A stretch of DNA of 52,542 nucleotides from assembly GCA_028279545.1 (NCBI GenBank), contig JANQNN010000018.1:1-52542 (forward strand). Reading direction: 5' to 3'. The position numbers and the translations under genes are program-made. The notes beneath the pieces were generated by a model, which was given only the letters and a program-made list of their open reading frames with translations, did not search any database and was not told where the DNA came from. Of this stretch, positions 43,908 through 52,063 are shown in pieces (positions within the stretch are counted from its first letter, which is position 1; each line of letters opens with the position of its first letter). Source of the DNA: Nitrosopumilaceae archaeon (GTDB lineage Archaea > Thermoproteota > Nitrososphaeria > Nitrososphaerales > Nitrosopumilaceae).

Positions 43908-44743
43908 TCTAACATTCTCTCAATTTTTCTAATATTCAAATTTGACTCTACCAAACTGCTAAGTTTGTCAATCTCTAAGTTTAGTTTACCCACATTTTTT
44001 TTATTCCAAACAAATTTCTTTGCTTTTACATTCAATGAATCTTCTTCTGGAAGATTAAAATCTGACATTGGGATAACTCCAAAAACAGGTTTTTTGGTTT
44101 TTTCTTTAATTTTTCTAATACCGGGTTTTAGAATTTTTACTTCTCCTCTAAATTTGTTAATTACAAATCCTTTGATTAAGCGTTGGTATTTTTTATCTAA
44201 TAATTCCAATGTTCCTACAATACTTGCAAAGGATCCTCCTCTATCAATATCAGTGATGAGAAGTACCAATGAATTTGCTTTTTTTGCCATCTTCATATTT
44301 GCAATATCAAATTTTTCTAAATTGATCTCTGCTGGGGAACCTGCTCCCTCTAAAATTACAAAATCATGTTTTCTTTGAAGTTTTTTAAAAGATTCCACAG
44401 CAATTTTTAATCCCTTTGTTCGAACAAATTTTTCATAATACTCTGTAGCATGTATTTTTTTGAAATTTTTACCCTGAAGATATACTTGACTATAATAGTC
44501 TCCAAGTGGTTTTAGTAAAATTGGGTTAAGATCAGGCGTAACTTTACATCTTGCGGCAATTGCTTGAATAGCCTGAGCACGAGAAATCTCAAATCCGTCT
44601 CCTTGATAGCTAAAATTTGACATATTTTGCGACTTGAATGGTGCGACTGAAAATCCCTTATTGGAAAATATCCTGCACAAAGCCGTTACTAAAATTGATT
44701 TTCCCGCTCCTGATGATGTTCCCTGAATCATTAAAGGTTTCAT
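43904..44743 (-). CDS. cbiP: Cobyric acid synthase-like protein lacking the glutaminase domain
   Basis: 279 residues, whereas CbiP/CobQ is usually near 490. Residues 1-235 are the dethiobiotin-synthetase-like ATP domain: LMIQGTSSGAGKSILVTALCR (P-loop), FKSQNMSNFS, ISRAQAIQA, LNPILLKPLGDYYSQVYLQGK, FVILEGAGSPAEINL, DIDRGGSFASIVGT and VIPMSDFNLPEEDS. After a short linker the protein ends in IDKLSSLVESNLNIRKIERM, which resembles the C-terminal helix of full CobQ. The GATase_3 domain with its Cys/His is absent. The stop overlaps cbiB by 4 nt, so it is a real short gene. It would amidate adenosylcobyrinic diamide side chains with ammonia from another source. Confidence 0.88.
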   Translation of the reverse strand: MKPLMIQGTSSGAGKSILVTALCRIFSNKGFSVAPFKSQNMSNFSYQGDGFEISRAQAIQAIAARCKVTPDLNPILLKPLGDYYSQVYLQGKNFKKIHATEYYEKFVRTKGLKIAVESFKKLQRKHDFVILEGAGSPAEINLEKFDIANMKMAKKANSLVLLITDIDRGGSFASIVGTLELLDKKYQRLIKGFVINKFRGEVKILKPGIRKIKEKTKKPVFGVIPMSDFNLPEEDSLNVKAKKFVWNKKNVGKLNLEIDKLSSLVESNLNIRKIERMLE

Positions 44744-45813
44744 AGTTTCTCCAATTCTTTTACAAGCTTTTTATTTTCTTTTCTAGTTTTAACAGCAATT
44801 CGAATATAGTTTTCATTTAGGCCTCGAAAATTACTACAATCACGAATCAGAATATTTTTCTCAATTAATTTTTTTTTCAATTTTTTTGACTTTAATTTTG
44901 ATTTAATTAAAATAAAATTCGTTACAGAATCATAACAATCAAAAATTTCCAATTTAGAAATATTTTTTTTTAAATAATTTAACTCTCCTCGAATTATCTT
45001 ATTTGTCCTATCCAAATATTTTGGCTCTGAAATTGCCTCTATTGCTGCACTTTGAGCTAAGCTAGAGACATTCCAAGGAATTTTTATATTATTTAAAATT
45101 GAAATTATTTTTTTATTTCCCAGACCATATCCTATTCGAATTCCTGCTAACCCAAATGATTTGGTTAGTGATCTTAAAATAAACAAATTTTCATCTTTCT
45201 TTACCATAGAAATTATTGATTCTTTATAATTTGGAACCAATTCAATAAAACATTCATCTAAGAAAACTAAGGTGTTTTTCTTTTTTGCATTAACAATTAT
45301 TTTTTTTAAAAAATGTTTAGAAAGTAAAAAACCAGTTGGATTATTTGGATTGCAAAGAAATATGCATCCATTTTTTGGAATTTTGGTAAGGAAGTCTTCT
45401 ATGTCATGTTTCAAATCCATTGTTTTATAAAAATCAATTTTAGCACCTGCTAAAGCTGCGGCGGTTTCATATTCGCTAAAAGTTGGGACGGGGATTAACA
45501 CACATGATTTTTCAGAAAGAAAAGCACGACAAAAATTATAGATAATCTCGGTTGCACCATTGCCAACCACAATTTGAGAGGACGAAATTCCTGTATAACT
45601 TTGGAGTTTTTTTCTGAGTTTTTGGGATTGAGAATCTGGATAAATTTTTACTGTATTTAGTTCATTTTTTATTTTTTTTAGAACCTTTGGACTTGGACCA
45701 AGAGGATTTATGTTTGAGCTAAAATCTAAAATATTCAATTGAGGGTGGGGGATCGAATAAATTCCTCCGTGAGATACCGGTTTATGTGATTTTATGCCTA
45801 AATTTGCTTTCAC
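44740..45813 (-). CDS. cobD: L-threonine-O-3-phosphate decarboxylase
   Basis: 357 residues, PLP fold-type I related to HisC. HGGIYSIPHPQLNILDFSSNINPLGPS is represented by the motifs HGG and DFSSNINPLGP typical of CobD; others are VGNGATEIIYNF, CNPNNPTGF, FLDECFIELVP and RSLTKSFGLAGIRIGYGLG with the Schiff-base Lys. It makes (R)-1-amino-2-propanol phosphate for the nucleotide loop of cobalamin. First gene of the cobalamin operon, overlapping cbiP by 4 nt. A histidinol-phosphate aminotransferase role is less likely because hisC is in the his operon. Confidence 0.9.
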   Translation of the reverse strand: MKANLGIKSHKPVSHGGIYSIPHPQLNILDFSSNINPLGPSPKVLKKIKNELNTVKIYPDSQSQKLRKKLQSYTGISSSQIVVGNGATEIIYNFCRAFLSEKSCVLIPVPTFSEYETAAALAGAKIDFYKTMDLKHDIEDFLTKIPKNGCIFLCNPNNPTGFLLSKHFLKKIIVNAKKKNTLVFLDECFIELVPNYKESIISMVKKDENLFILRSLTKSFGLAGIRIGYGLGNKKIISILNNIKIPWNVSSLAQSAAIEAISEPKYLDRTNKIIRGELNYLKKNISKLEIFDCYDSVTNFILIKSKLKSKKLKKKLIEKNILIRDCSNFRGLNENYIRIAVKTRKENKKLVKELEKL

Positions 45814-45945
45814 GCTTGAGAATAACGTTTCCTAATATAGTATGTTTTGGTTTTTTTAGATCCAATCCAATGAGTTTTTTCATTTATTAAAAAATATTTT
45901 TTTCTAAAAATTGTAAATTTAATTTGAAAATATTTTTTTAAAAAA

Positions 45946-48102
45946 TTAACTAAGTACTACAAGAGAGCCACCAAATTCAATCAAAGCTCCACTTCCAGAT
46001 CGAATGGTAAGATTACTTTCAGACGGAATTGTCACCGTAACACCATTTGGAATTGTGAGAACTGAATTTGATTTTACCAGTATGGTACCAAGTGAGTTAA
46101 GATCACCAGGAACGGTAGTATCTGTAGTTATTACATGTAATAAATCGCATGCATCACCCTTGTCATCCGAATCTAAGTCTTCTTGACCTGGATTTGGAAT
46201 TGGGCAATTATCATCTCCATCAGTAATTCCATCTCCATCAGTATCAATTTCTAAGCTAATCACAGAAACTGTATTACTGTTCAAATTTGCAACAAAAGCA
46301 CGGACAATTGTTTCGTTTACTGCAATACCTGCTGGGAATGTTCCCACTGTTATAGAGTCAACCACCGTGTTGGTATCTGTATTAATTACAGAAACTGTAT
46401 TACTGTTCAAATTTGTGGCATAAACTCTGTTAATGGATTCATCTATAGCTATTCCACGTGGATTTAATCCAACTGGTACGGTGGCAATAACTGAATTTGT
46501 GTTAGTATTAATTACTGAGACAGAATTACTGACAGAATTTGCAACATAGACTCTATCTGTGGTCTCATTAACTGCTACCCCTATAGGATCTTGTCCTACA
46601 GCGATTGTATCAATTACAGTATTTGTTAAAGTGTTAATCACAGATAAATTATCCCCAGCCACGTTTGATACGTATGCCCTGTTTGTTGATTCATTTATTC
46701 CAATACGAGTAGGATTTGCTCCAACTGTTATAGTATCAATTACAGTGTTTGTTCCCGTGTTTATTACAGATACAGTATTGCTATTCTGATTTGCAACATA
46801 GGCCCTTCCAGCTGATTGATCAACTGCTACTCCCAAAGGACCTTGTCCTACTGCGATTGTATCAATTATAGTATTTGTTACAGTGTTAAGTATTGAAACA
46901 GTATTATCAATTGAATTAGAAACAAATGCTTTTGCTGTAGGCTCGTTTAATCCTATTCCCAAGGGAGCAAATCCAACACCAACAGTATCTACTACTGTGT
47001 TGGTATCGGTATTAATTATTGAGACACTATTTCCCGCAGAATTTGTAACATAGGCCCTTTCAGTAGTCTCATTCAACGCAATAGCAGCAGGGTTTGAACC
47101 AACTGCTATAGTGTCAATTTCAGAACTTGGCAGCTCTGGGGGTTCTAATTCGATAACTGAAACGGAATTACTGCTAGAATTTGCAACATAAGCTCTTTCA
47201 TTTGTTTCATTTACTACAATTCCTCGAGGAACAGAACCAACAGAAATCGTATCAATTACGGTATTGGTATCAGTATCAATAACAGAAACTGTATCATCAG
47301 AAAAATTTGCGACATAAGCTCTTTCATTAGATTCATTTACTGATACAGCAAAAGGAGCTAATCCAACTGGAATCGTATCAATTACGGTATTGGTATCAGT
47401 GTTAATTACTGACACAGTATTTCCTGCTAAATTGGTAACATAAGCTCTATTGGTGTTTTCGTCTACTGCAACTGCATTGGGGCTTAATCCAACTGGAATA
47501 GTGGCAATTACTGTATGTAGTCCAGTATTAATTACAGAAACTGTATTGCTTGCAAAATTAGTAACATAAGCTCTATTGGTAGACTCATTTACTGCAACTC
47601 CTAAAGGAGCTGATCCAACTGGAATCGTACCAATTACGGTATTGGTATCAGTGTTAATTATTGACACATTATTACTTGCAAAATTTGCAACAAAAGTTCT
47701 ATCAATAGATTCGTTTACTGCTATTCCTCTAGGAACTGATCCAACTGGAATCGTACCAATTAGAAGATTGTTTACTGTATTGACTATTGAAACTGTATTG
47801 CTATCAGAATTTGTAACATAAGCTCTATTATTAAATTCATTAACACCTATTCCCGCTGGATTAATTCCAACTCCAGTGGTTGTAATCACTGTGTTTGTGA
47901 TAGAATTTATCACAGTAATTGTATTATCATCAGCATTTGCAACATATGTTCTATCATCTGACTCACTTACATCTATGCCAACAGGTCCTGCTCCAACACC
48001 AATGGTAGCAATGACTGTATTAGGCACAGCAAGTGCCTGTTGAGCACCAAATATACAAAATATCAAAAATGAAGAAAAAAGGAAAAATTCTTTTTTATGC
48101 AA
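45946..48102 (-). CDS. Secreted protein with fourteen YVTN beta-propeller repeats
   Basis: 718 residues. A signal peptide covers about residues 1-25. Residues 26-617 hold fourteen 42-residue repeats of the type NTVIDTIPVG..P.GVAVNE...RAYVTN..SNTVSVINT. Repeat 8 begins with a 4-residue-longer, proline-rich segment (EPPELPSSE), splitting the array into 7+7, as expected for two seven-bladed propellers. Residues 618-656 are a calcium-binding Asp-rich segment (DTDGDGITDGDDNCP, EDLDSDDKGDACD) like thrombospondin type 3 repeats, and a beta-rich tail of about 60 residues follows (VLTIPNGVTVTIPSESNLTI). No transmembrane anchor or LPXTG-like motif. Probably cell-surface or S-layer associated. Confidence 0.88.
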   Translation of the reverse strand: MHKKEFFLFSSFLIFCIFGAQQALAVPNTVIATIGVGAGPVGIDVSESDDRTYVANADDNTITVINSITNTVITTTGVGINPAGIGVNEFNNRAYVTNSDSNTVSIVNTVNNLLIGTIPVGSVPRGIAVNESIDRTFVANFASNNVSIINTDTNTVIGTIPVGSAPLGVAVNESTNRAYVTNFASNTVSVINTGLHTVIATIPVGLSPNAVAVDENTNRAYVTNLAGNTVSVINTDTNTVIDTIPVGLAPFAVSVNESNERAYVANFSDDTVSVIDTDTNTVIDTISVGSVPRGIVVNETNERAYVANSSSNSVSVIELEPPELPSSEIDTIAVGSNPAAIALNETTERAYVTNSAGNSVSIINTDTNTVVDTVGVGFAPLGIGLNEPTAKAFVSNSIDNTVSILNTVTNTIIDTIAVGQGPLGVAVDQSAGRAYVANQNSNTVSVINTGTNTVIDTITVGANPTRIGINESTNRAYVSNVAGDNLSVINTLTNTVIDTIAVGQDPIGVAVNETTDRVYVANSVSNSVSVINTNTNSVIATVPVGLNPRGIAIDESINRVYATNLNSNTVSVINTDTNTVVDSITVGTFPAGIAVNETIVRAFVANLNSNTVSVISLEIDTDGDGITDGDDNCPIPNPGQEDLDSDDKGDACDLLHVITTDTTVPGDLNSLGTILVKSNSVLTIPNGVTVTIPSESNLTIRSGSGALIEFGGSLVVLS
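46252..48027. repeat. Fourteen in-phase 126-bp coding repeats
   Basis: The DNA encoding residues 26-617 of the YVTN protein repeats with a period of 126 bp, plus one 12-bp insertion at the start of the eighth unit. Units are diverged but share stretches such as the segments coding for NTVSVINT and GIAVNE. They are protein-coding repeats, not a CRISPR array: there are no unique spacers and no conserved palindrome. Confidence 0.9.
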
Positions 48103-48442
48103 CCTATTTTTTTTTGAAAAAAATAATAATTAAGCGTTTTAGCACAGTTTTTAATTACTCTTAAAACAGGTATTTATAGACAAACTTATTAAATCTGCAA
48201 ACTCGGATAAGTGGATTTTTTAAAAATTTCTCATGCGTAAATTTTTCTTTGTATAATTTTTTTAAATTTTGAATCTTGTTTTGAATAGAAAATAATTTTG
48301 GTTTTTTACACAATTTCTATGCAGGTGAAAAACAATGTTTTTTCAGAGTAGAAAACCTAGGCAAAGTATCTGATTTTGACCGTTAGAGATTGGATTGGAG
48401 CGTTTTTCAGGTTGAATAAAATTAATAACGATTATTAATTGA
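48103..48442. other. 340-nt intergenic region with no recognised gene
   Basis: This separates the divergent YVTN protein gene and asd. It is AT-rich, with T and A tracts at about 48215-48275. No tRNA, rRNA or clear structured RNA is visible. A 20-codon TTG-started frame at 48376-48438 has no supporting feature. The asd promoter should lie near 48410-48420 (gaataaaatta), about 25-30 nt ahead of the ATG at 48443. The long spacing is unusual in this compact window, so a regulatory region or small RNA is possible. Confidence 0.5.
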
Positions 48443-49537
48443 ATGGCTGAATTAATTGATATGGATAAAAAGCGTGTAGCAATAATTGGGGTTACAGGTT
48501 CTGTCGGTCAGGAATTTGTTCAGTCCTTGAATAATCACCCTTGGTTTGAAGTTACACAAATTGCAGCATCTGAACGTTCTGCGGGAAAAAAATACTTAGA
48601 TGCAATTAGAGCACCAAGTGGAATTATTGCATGGGATGTTGGAGGAGAAATACCAGAATACATTAAGGAAATGCAAGTAAGAAGAATAGATGAGATAGAT
48701 ACTTCTCAATTAGATCTAGTATTTTCCGCTGTAGAATCAGAAGCGGCACGTGATATAGAAACTAAAATGGCCGCCGAAATTCCAGTTATCTCAACGAGTT
48801 CTGCTTATAGATACGAAGAAGATGTTCCTATTCTTATCCCCGGAGTAAATGATGAACATGCAGAACTACTTGAAACTCAGAAAAAAAATAGAAACTGGAA
48901 AGGATGGGTTGCACCATTACCAAATTGCACAACAACGGGTCTTGTTATTACACTAAAACCATTACTTGAAGAATATGGCGCCAAAAAGGTTATGATGACT
49001 TCAATGCAGGCAATTTCAGGTGGAGGTAAATCTGGAGTTACTGCAATGGGAATTACAGATAATATCTTACCATATATTCCAAAAGAAGAAGGAAAGGTAA
49101 GAAAGGAGACAAGGAAAATTTTAGGAAAACTAAAAGATGGATCTATTGAAGAGGCAGAAATTAAAGTTAGTTCCACTTGTACACGTGTCCCCGTAATTGA
49201 TGGTCACACTGAATCCGTTTTTGTAGAAACAGAAAAGGATATTGATCCACAATCGGCCAAAGTTACTTATGATGAATACAACAAGTCAATTTCAGTATCG
49301 GGTTTACCTTCTGCACCAAAAGATTACTATGCTTTCCATGAAGATCCAACTCGCCCTCAACCAAGAATGGAAAGAGAAGTTGGAGATGGAATGACCACAA
49401 CAATTGGAAGAGTCGAAAAAGAGGAATTATTTGATCATGGTTTAAAGTACATGTTATTCTCCCACAATAAGAAAATGGGATCTGCCAAAGGAGCAGTTTT
49501 GTTAGGAGAAATGCTTTACAAAAAAGGAAAAATTTAG
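48443..49537 (+). CDS. asd: Aspartate-semialdehyde dehydrogenase
   Basis: 364 residues. NADP loop VAIIGVTGSVGQEFVQSL; IAASERSAGKKYLDA; catalytic Cys in APLPNCTTTGLVI; MQAISGGGKSGV; and the active-site His/Arg region STCTRVPVIDGHTESVF. The fungal/archaeal-type variant is suggested by the DYYAFHEDPTRPQPRMER segment. It reduces aspartyl phosphate to the semialdehyde, the branch point to lysine, threonine and methionine; thrC lies at 11427. ATG 48443 is the longest start; an in-frame ATG at 48461 (DKKRVAIIG) gives a more family-like N-terminus. Confidence 0.95.
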   Translation: MAELIDMDKKRVAIIGVTGSVGQEFVQSLNNHPWFEVTQIAASERSAGKKYLDAIRAPSGIIAWDVGGEIPEYIKEMQVRRIDEIDTSQLDLVFSAVESEAARDIETKMAAEIPVISTSSAYRYEEDVPILIPGVNDEHAELLETQKKNRNWKGWVAPLPNCTTTGLVITLKPLLEEYGAKKVMMTSMQAISGGGKSGVTAMGITDNILPYIPKEEGKVRKETRKILGKLKDGSIEEAEIKVSSTCTRVPVIDGHTESVFVETEKDIDPQSAKVTYDEYNKSISVSGLPSAPKDYYAFHEDPTRPQPRMEREVGDGMTTTIGRVEKEELFDHGLKYMLFSHNKKMGSAKGAVLLGEMLYKKGKI

Positions 49538-49539
49538 AG

Positions 49540-49556
49540 TTTTTTTGCAATTTTTT
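49540..49556 (+). terminator. Oligo-T archaeal terminator after asd
   Basis: Three nucleotides after the asd stop are a run of seven T (49540-49546) and a second of six T (49551-49556). Archaeal RNA polymerase terminates at such T tracts without a hairpin. The next promoter, ahead of the Lrp gene, follows at about 49566. Confidence 0.5.
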
Positions 49557-49565
49557 CAATAATAA

Positions 49566-49573
49566 CTTTATAA
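49566..49573 (+). promoter_or_regulatory. Putative TATA box for the Lrp/ctaB operon
   Basis: The sequence ctttataa lies about 35-42 nt before the ATG of the Lrp-type regulator, giving a short leader of roughly ten to fifteen bases. Assigned by position and composition. Confidence 0.4.
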
Positions 49574-49607
49574 GAAGTTGAAATCTATATCGGTTCAGGT
49601 GTTTTAG

Positions 49608-50075
49608 ATGGCAAAAGTTGATGATCTTGATTTGGAGATTTTATCCGAATTATCAAATGATGCTTCAATTTCAATTCCTAGATTATCAAAAAAGATTGAT
49701 GTAAATTCTTCAGTTGTTTATTCTAGGATAAAAAGACTAGTTAAACGAAAATTAATTGAGCGTTTTACAATTGTTGTTAATGACTCTGAACTTGGGTACA
49801 ATGTAAAAGCATTAACAGGGATTAATATGGATACAAAAAAACGCGATCATATTATCAAAGAACTTTTCAAAATTGAAGGGGTTAGAGAAGTAGCAGAAGT
49901 AACGGGACGATTTGATATTTTAGTTACTATGTATTCAAAATCTCTAGATCAAATGCATAAAATGGTATCAGAACAAATTGGAAGGATAGACGGAATTCAA
50001 TCATCGGAATCATTTATCGAAATGAAATCTAGGCAAAAGGCAATGCCATATATGCCAACAAAGGATAAGGAATAG
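49608..50075 (+). CDS. Lrp/AsnC-family transcriptional regulator
   Basis: 155 residues. N-terminal winged helix: DLDLEILSELSNDASISIPR, then the recognition helix with VNSSVVYSRIKRLVKRKLIE. The C-terminal RAM/ACT-like ligand domain contains FKIEGVREVAEVTGRFDILV, with the conserved G-x-x-D. Family members bind amino acids or act constitutively and form octamers on DNA. It precedes ctaB by 2 nt, so the two are one transcript; whether it regulates respiration genes or its neighbour asd is not evident. Confidence 0.93.
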   Translation: MAKVDDLDLEILSELSNDASISIPRLSKKIDVNSSVVYSRIKRLVKRKLIERFTIVVNDSELGYNVKALTGINMDTKKRDHIIKELFKIEGVREVAEVTGRFDILVTMYSKSLDQMHKMVSEQIGRIDGIQSSESFIEMKSRQKAMPYMPTKDKE

Positions 50076-50077
50076 TA

Positions 50078-51007
50078 TTGCAGAAACAAAAATCTGAATC
50101 TCGTGTAGCAGTATACTATGAATTAACCAAGCCGAAAATTTGGTATTTGCTTGTATTTACAGCCTTTGCTACGGTTTTAACGGCTTCAAATATCTATAAC
50201 GTCGAGGTTTCACCTGCCACCTGGGCATTGGTTCTATTCTCAGTTGCCGCCGGATCTGCAGCTGCCAACACGCTTACCAATTATCATGATAGAGATATTG
50301 ATGCAATAATGGAAAGAACAAAAGATAGACCGCTACCTTCTAAAAGAATTCATCCTGCAGAAAAAGCAAGAAATTTTGGTTTGGTTTTAGCTGGAATCTC
50401 ACTTGTCCTTGCATTTACGATTTCCTTTACTACTACATTAGAACAGGGCCTGTGGGCTACGGGGTTTATTGCGTTTGGTTTGATAAACAATGTTCTAATC
50501 TACTCCTATGCACTAAAAAGAAATTCTAGAACAAATATTATTTTAGGAGGATTGTGTGGAGGTGCTCCTCCAATGATTGGATGGGCAGCAGTTACCATGT
50601 CGGATTTATGGACCATGGGTCTTGCAATGGCCGGTTTAGTGTTTATTTGGATCCCTATGCATATTTGGGCTTTAACTTTACATTTCAAAGAAGATTACAA
50701 TAAGGTAGATGTTCCAATGTTAACTGCAGTTCAATCAGAAAAAACAGCTTCTAGGGTAATTGCCATTTCTACTTTTGTAATGGTGATATTTTCAATAACT
50801 CCATTCTTCATGTTAACTGAAAATAATGAATCGATGGTAGGTCCAGTGTATTTGTGGACTGCAATTGCTTCAGGTGTTGTAATGGTTGCCTTATCTTCTT
50901 GGGTAATTGCCAAACCAAAAGAAAAGGCTGCATGGACATTGTTCAAATTTTCTAGTCCCTACTTAGCAGTATTGTTTATTGCCCTGATGGTAGATTCTGC
51001 TTTATAA
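50078..51007 (+). CDS. ctaB: Protoheme IX farnesyltransferase (heme O synthase)
   Basis: 309 residues from TTG 50078. UbiA prenyltransferase fold with about nine membrane helices. The first Asp-rich motif is NTLTNYHDRDIDAIMERTKD (about 68-87) followed by RPLPSKRI; NNVLIYSYALKRNSRTNII and GGLCGGAPPMIGWAA follow; the second acidic motif is LHFKEDYNKVDVPML. It farnesylates heme B to heme O for the haem-copper terminal oxidase. Overlaps the convergent small gene by 6 nt. Confidence 0.93.
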   Translation: MQKQKSESRVAVYYELTKPKIWYLLVFTAFATVLTASNIYNVEVSPATWALVLFSVAAGSAAANTLTNYHDRDIDAIMERTKDRPLPSKRIHPAEKARNFGLVLAGISLVLAFTISFTTTLEQGLWATGFIAFGLINNVLIYSYALKRNSRTNIILGGLCGGAPPMIGWAAVTMSDLWTMGLAMAGLVFIWIPMHIWALTLHFKEDYNKVDVPMLTAVQSEKTASRVIAISTFVMVIFSITPFFMLTENNESMVGPVYLWTAIASGVVMVALSSWVIAKPKEKAAWTLFKFSSPYLAVLFIALMVDSAL

Positions 51008-51211
51008 AACACTATTATTTTCATCCAAACTGTTTAGTTCTTTTGTAATTGAAGAGTAGTTTTTTGCAAGTATTTCAAGCTCATTTTTTATTTCTGAAGA
51101 AGTCCAATTCATATCAATTAAAAGAATCAGTTTTTCAATAATTTTCCATTGTAAATTATTTTGCTTATCAATCAAGTCAAGGAATTTTTTTCCTTTATCG
51201 TCCTCAGACAT
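51002..51211 (-). CDS. Small helical protein, unknown function
   Basis: 69 residues, highly charged and helical (DLIDKQNNLQWKIIEKLILL, EIKNELEILAKNYSSITKEL), with no cysteines and no signal. A single tryptophan-rich patch (DMNWTSSE) divides two helices. Codon composition and the ATG followed by Ser-Glu-Asp-Asp look genuine; it ends inside the convergent ctaB stop region (6 nt overlap). No recognised family; a coiled-coil homodimer is plausible. Confidence 0.6.
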   Translation of the reverse strand: MSEDDKGKKFLDLIDKQNNLQWKIIEKLILLIDMNWTSSEIKNELEILAKNYSSITKELNSLDENNSVL

Positions 51212-51276
51212 ATTTTTTTAAAAATAAACAATCATAAAAATTTAGCAATGTTGGTTATAATATAATTTCAAATTTT

Positions 51277-51280
51277 TATA
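51277..51280 (+). promoter_or_regulatory. Putative TATA box for the small zinc-finger gene
   Basis: The stretch aatttttataagc is centred about 26-28 nt ahead of the TTG at 51305, consistent with a leaderless transcript beginning at the start codon. It lies in the non-coding strip between two genes. Confidence 0.4.
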
Positions 51281-51304
51281 AGCAAAAATAAAAGATTGTT
51301 ATTA

Positions 51305-51460
51305 TTGCAATGTAGCATTTCAGAGTGTAAATCAAAGGCTTTTCAAATGGTTAGTATTGGGTTTAAAGAAAAACGTAACCTTTGCAAACACCATTATAAT
51401 TTATTTAAAAACAAAGATAAAGTTCATTCTCCAAATTTTTGTACCGCATCAAAGCTCTAG
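51305..51460 (+). CDS. Small zinc-finger protein (51 residues)
   Basis: An open frame from TTG 51305 to TAG 51458-51460, short enough to be missed. It has a C-x4-C pair near the N-terminus (QCSISECKSKAF) and LCKHHYNLFKNK about 20 residues later, giving Cys-Cys...Cys-x2-His, a pattern typical of tiny archaeal zinc-finger proteins; a fourth Cys is near the end (NFCTAS). A TATA-like element is well placed for a leaderless message. An in-frame upstream TTG exists at 51296. Function unknown, perhaps nucleic-acid binding. Confidence 0.55.
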   Translation: MQCSISECKSKAFQMVSIGFKEKRNLCKHHYNLFKNKDKVHSPNFCTASKL

Positions 51461-51525
51461 TCATATTGAATTCAAAATCCCAAATTTGTTGAAAGATTTA
51501 ACATCTACTATTTTTATTCTAATTT

Positions 51526-52032
51526 ATGGCTGAGAAGGAAAAAGTAGAACCAAAAAAGAAAACTGTTAAAAAAACACCTTCCAAACCCAAAAAGAAAACC
51601 GCTAAAAAAACAGGAACCAAACCCAAAAAACAATCTAGTGCACCAAAAGCCACTGAATTTGATAAGGCTTGGAAAGAATACAATTCCTCTTTAAGCATGT
51701 GGAAAGAATCGTTAGCCAAATGGCAAAAAGCAACAAATGATACCTTGATGACCTATCATGAGGCCTGTCAAAGAGCTTTGGAATCTGATTCTGAATTACT
51801 GAAAAAAGTTTCCTCTAGTTGGGAACAAACATGGAAAGAAATTGGGCCTGAATACATTAAACAGCAAAATAAGCTTATTGAAAATATTTTCAAGGAAACA
51901 AATATCGATACAATAAAAAATTTCAATGAACAATGGGAAAAATTTTTGAGTACCTCTGGAGATGATTCAATAAAAGCCTATCAAGAGGCCATAAAACGAT
52001 TTAATGAAACCTGGAAATCAGAAAATGTTTAG
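51526..52032 (+). CDS. Lysine-rich-tailed helical protein, possibly phasin-like or nucleoid-associated
   Basis: 168 residues. Residues 1-45 are very basic and low in complexity (VEPKKKTVKKTPSKPKKKTA and continuing), like histone H1 tails. Residues 48-168 are helical and contain seven tryptophans spaced like a bundle protein (AWKEYNSSLSMWKESLAKWQ, SSWEQTWKEIGPEY, NEQWEKFL, NETWKSENV). The helical part resembles PhaE/phasin-type proteins, but no phaC is in the window. No membrane helix. It could bind DNA through the tail or coat a granule; I cannot choose. The neighbour at 52064 has a similar Lys/Thr/Pro segment. Confidence 0.7.
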   Translation: MAEKEKVEPKKKTVKKTPSKPKKKTAKKTGTKPKKQSSAPKATEFDKAWKEYNSSLSMWKESLAKWQKATNDTLMTYHEACQRALESDSELLKKVSSSWEQTWKEIGPEYIKQQNKLIENIFKETNIDTIKNFNEQWEKFLSTSGDDSIKAYQEAIKRFNETWKSENV

Positions 52033-52063
52033 ATTTTTGTGACTGCGTTTATTTATTTTAAAA

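Noticed and set aside
46004-47821. Plus-strand open frames opposite the YVTN repeats
   Set aside because: They recur with the 126-bp repeat phase and are antisense to a clear secreted protein, so they are by-products of the repeats.
48376-48438. 20-codon TTG-started frame before asd
   Set aside because: Too short, without a motif or start signal, and overlapping the expected asd promoter.
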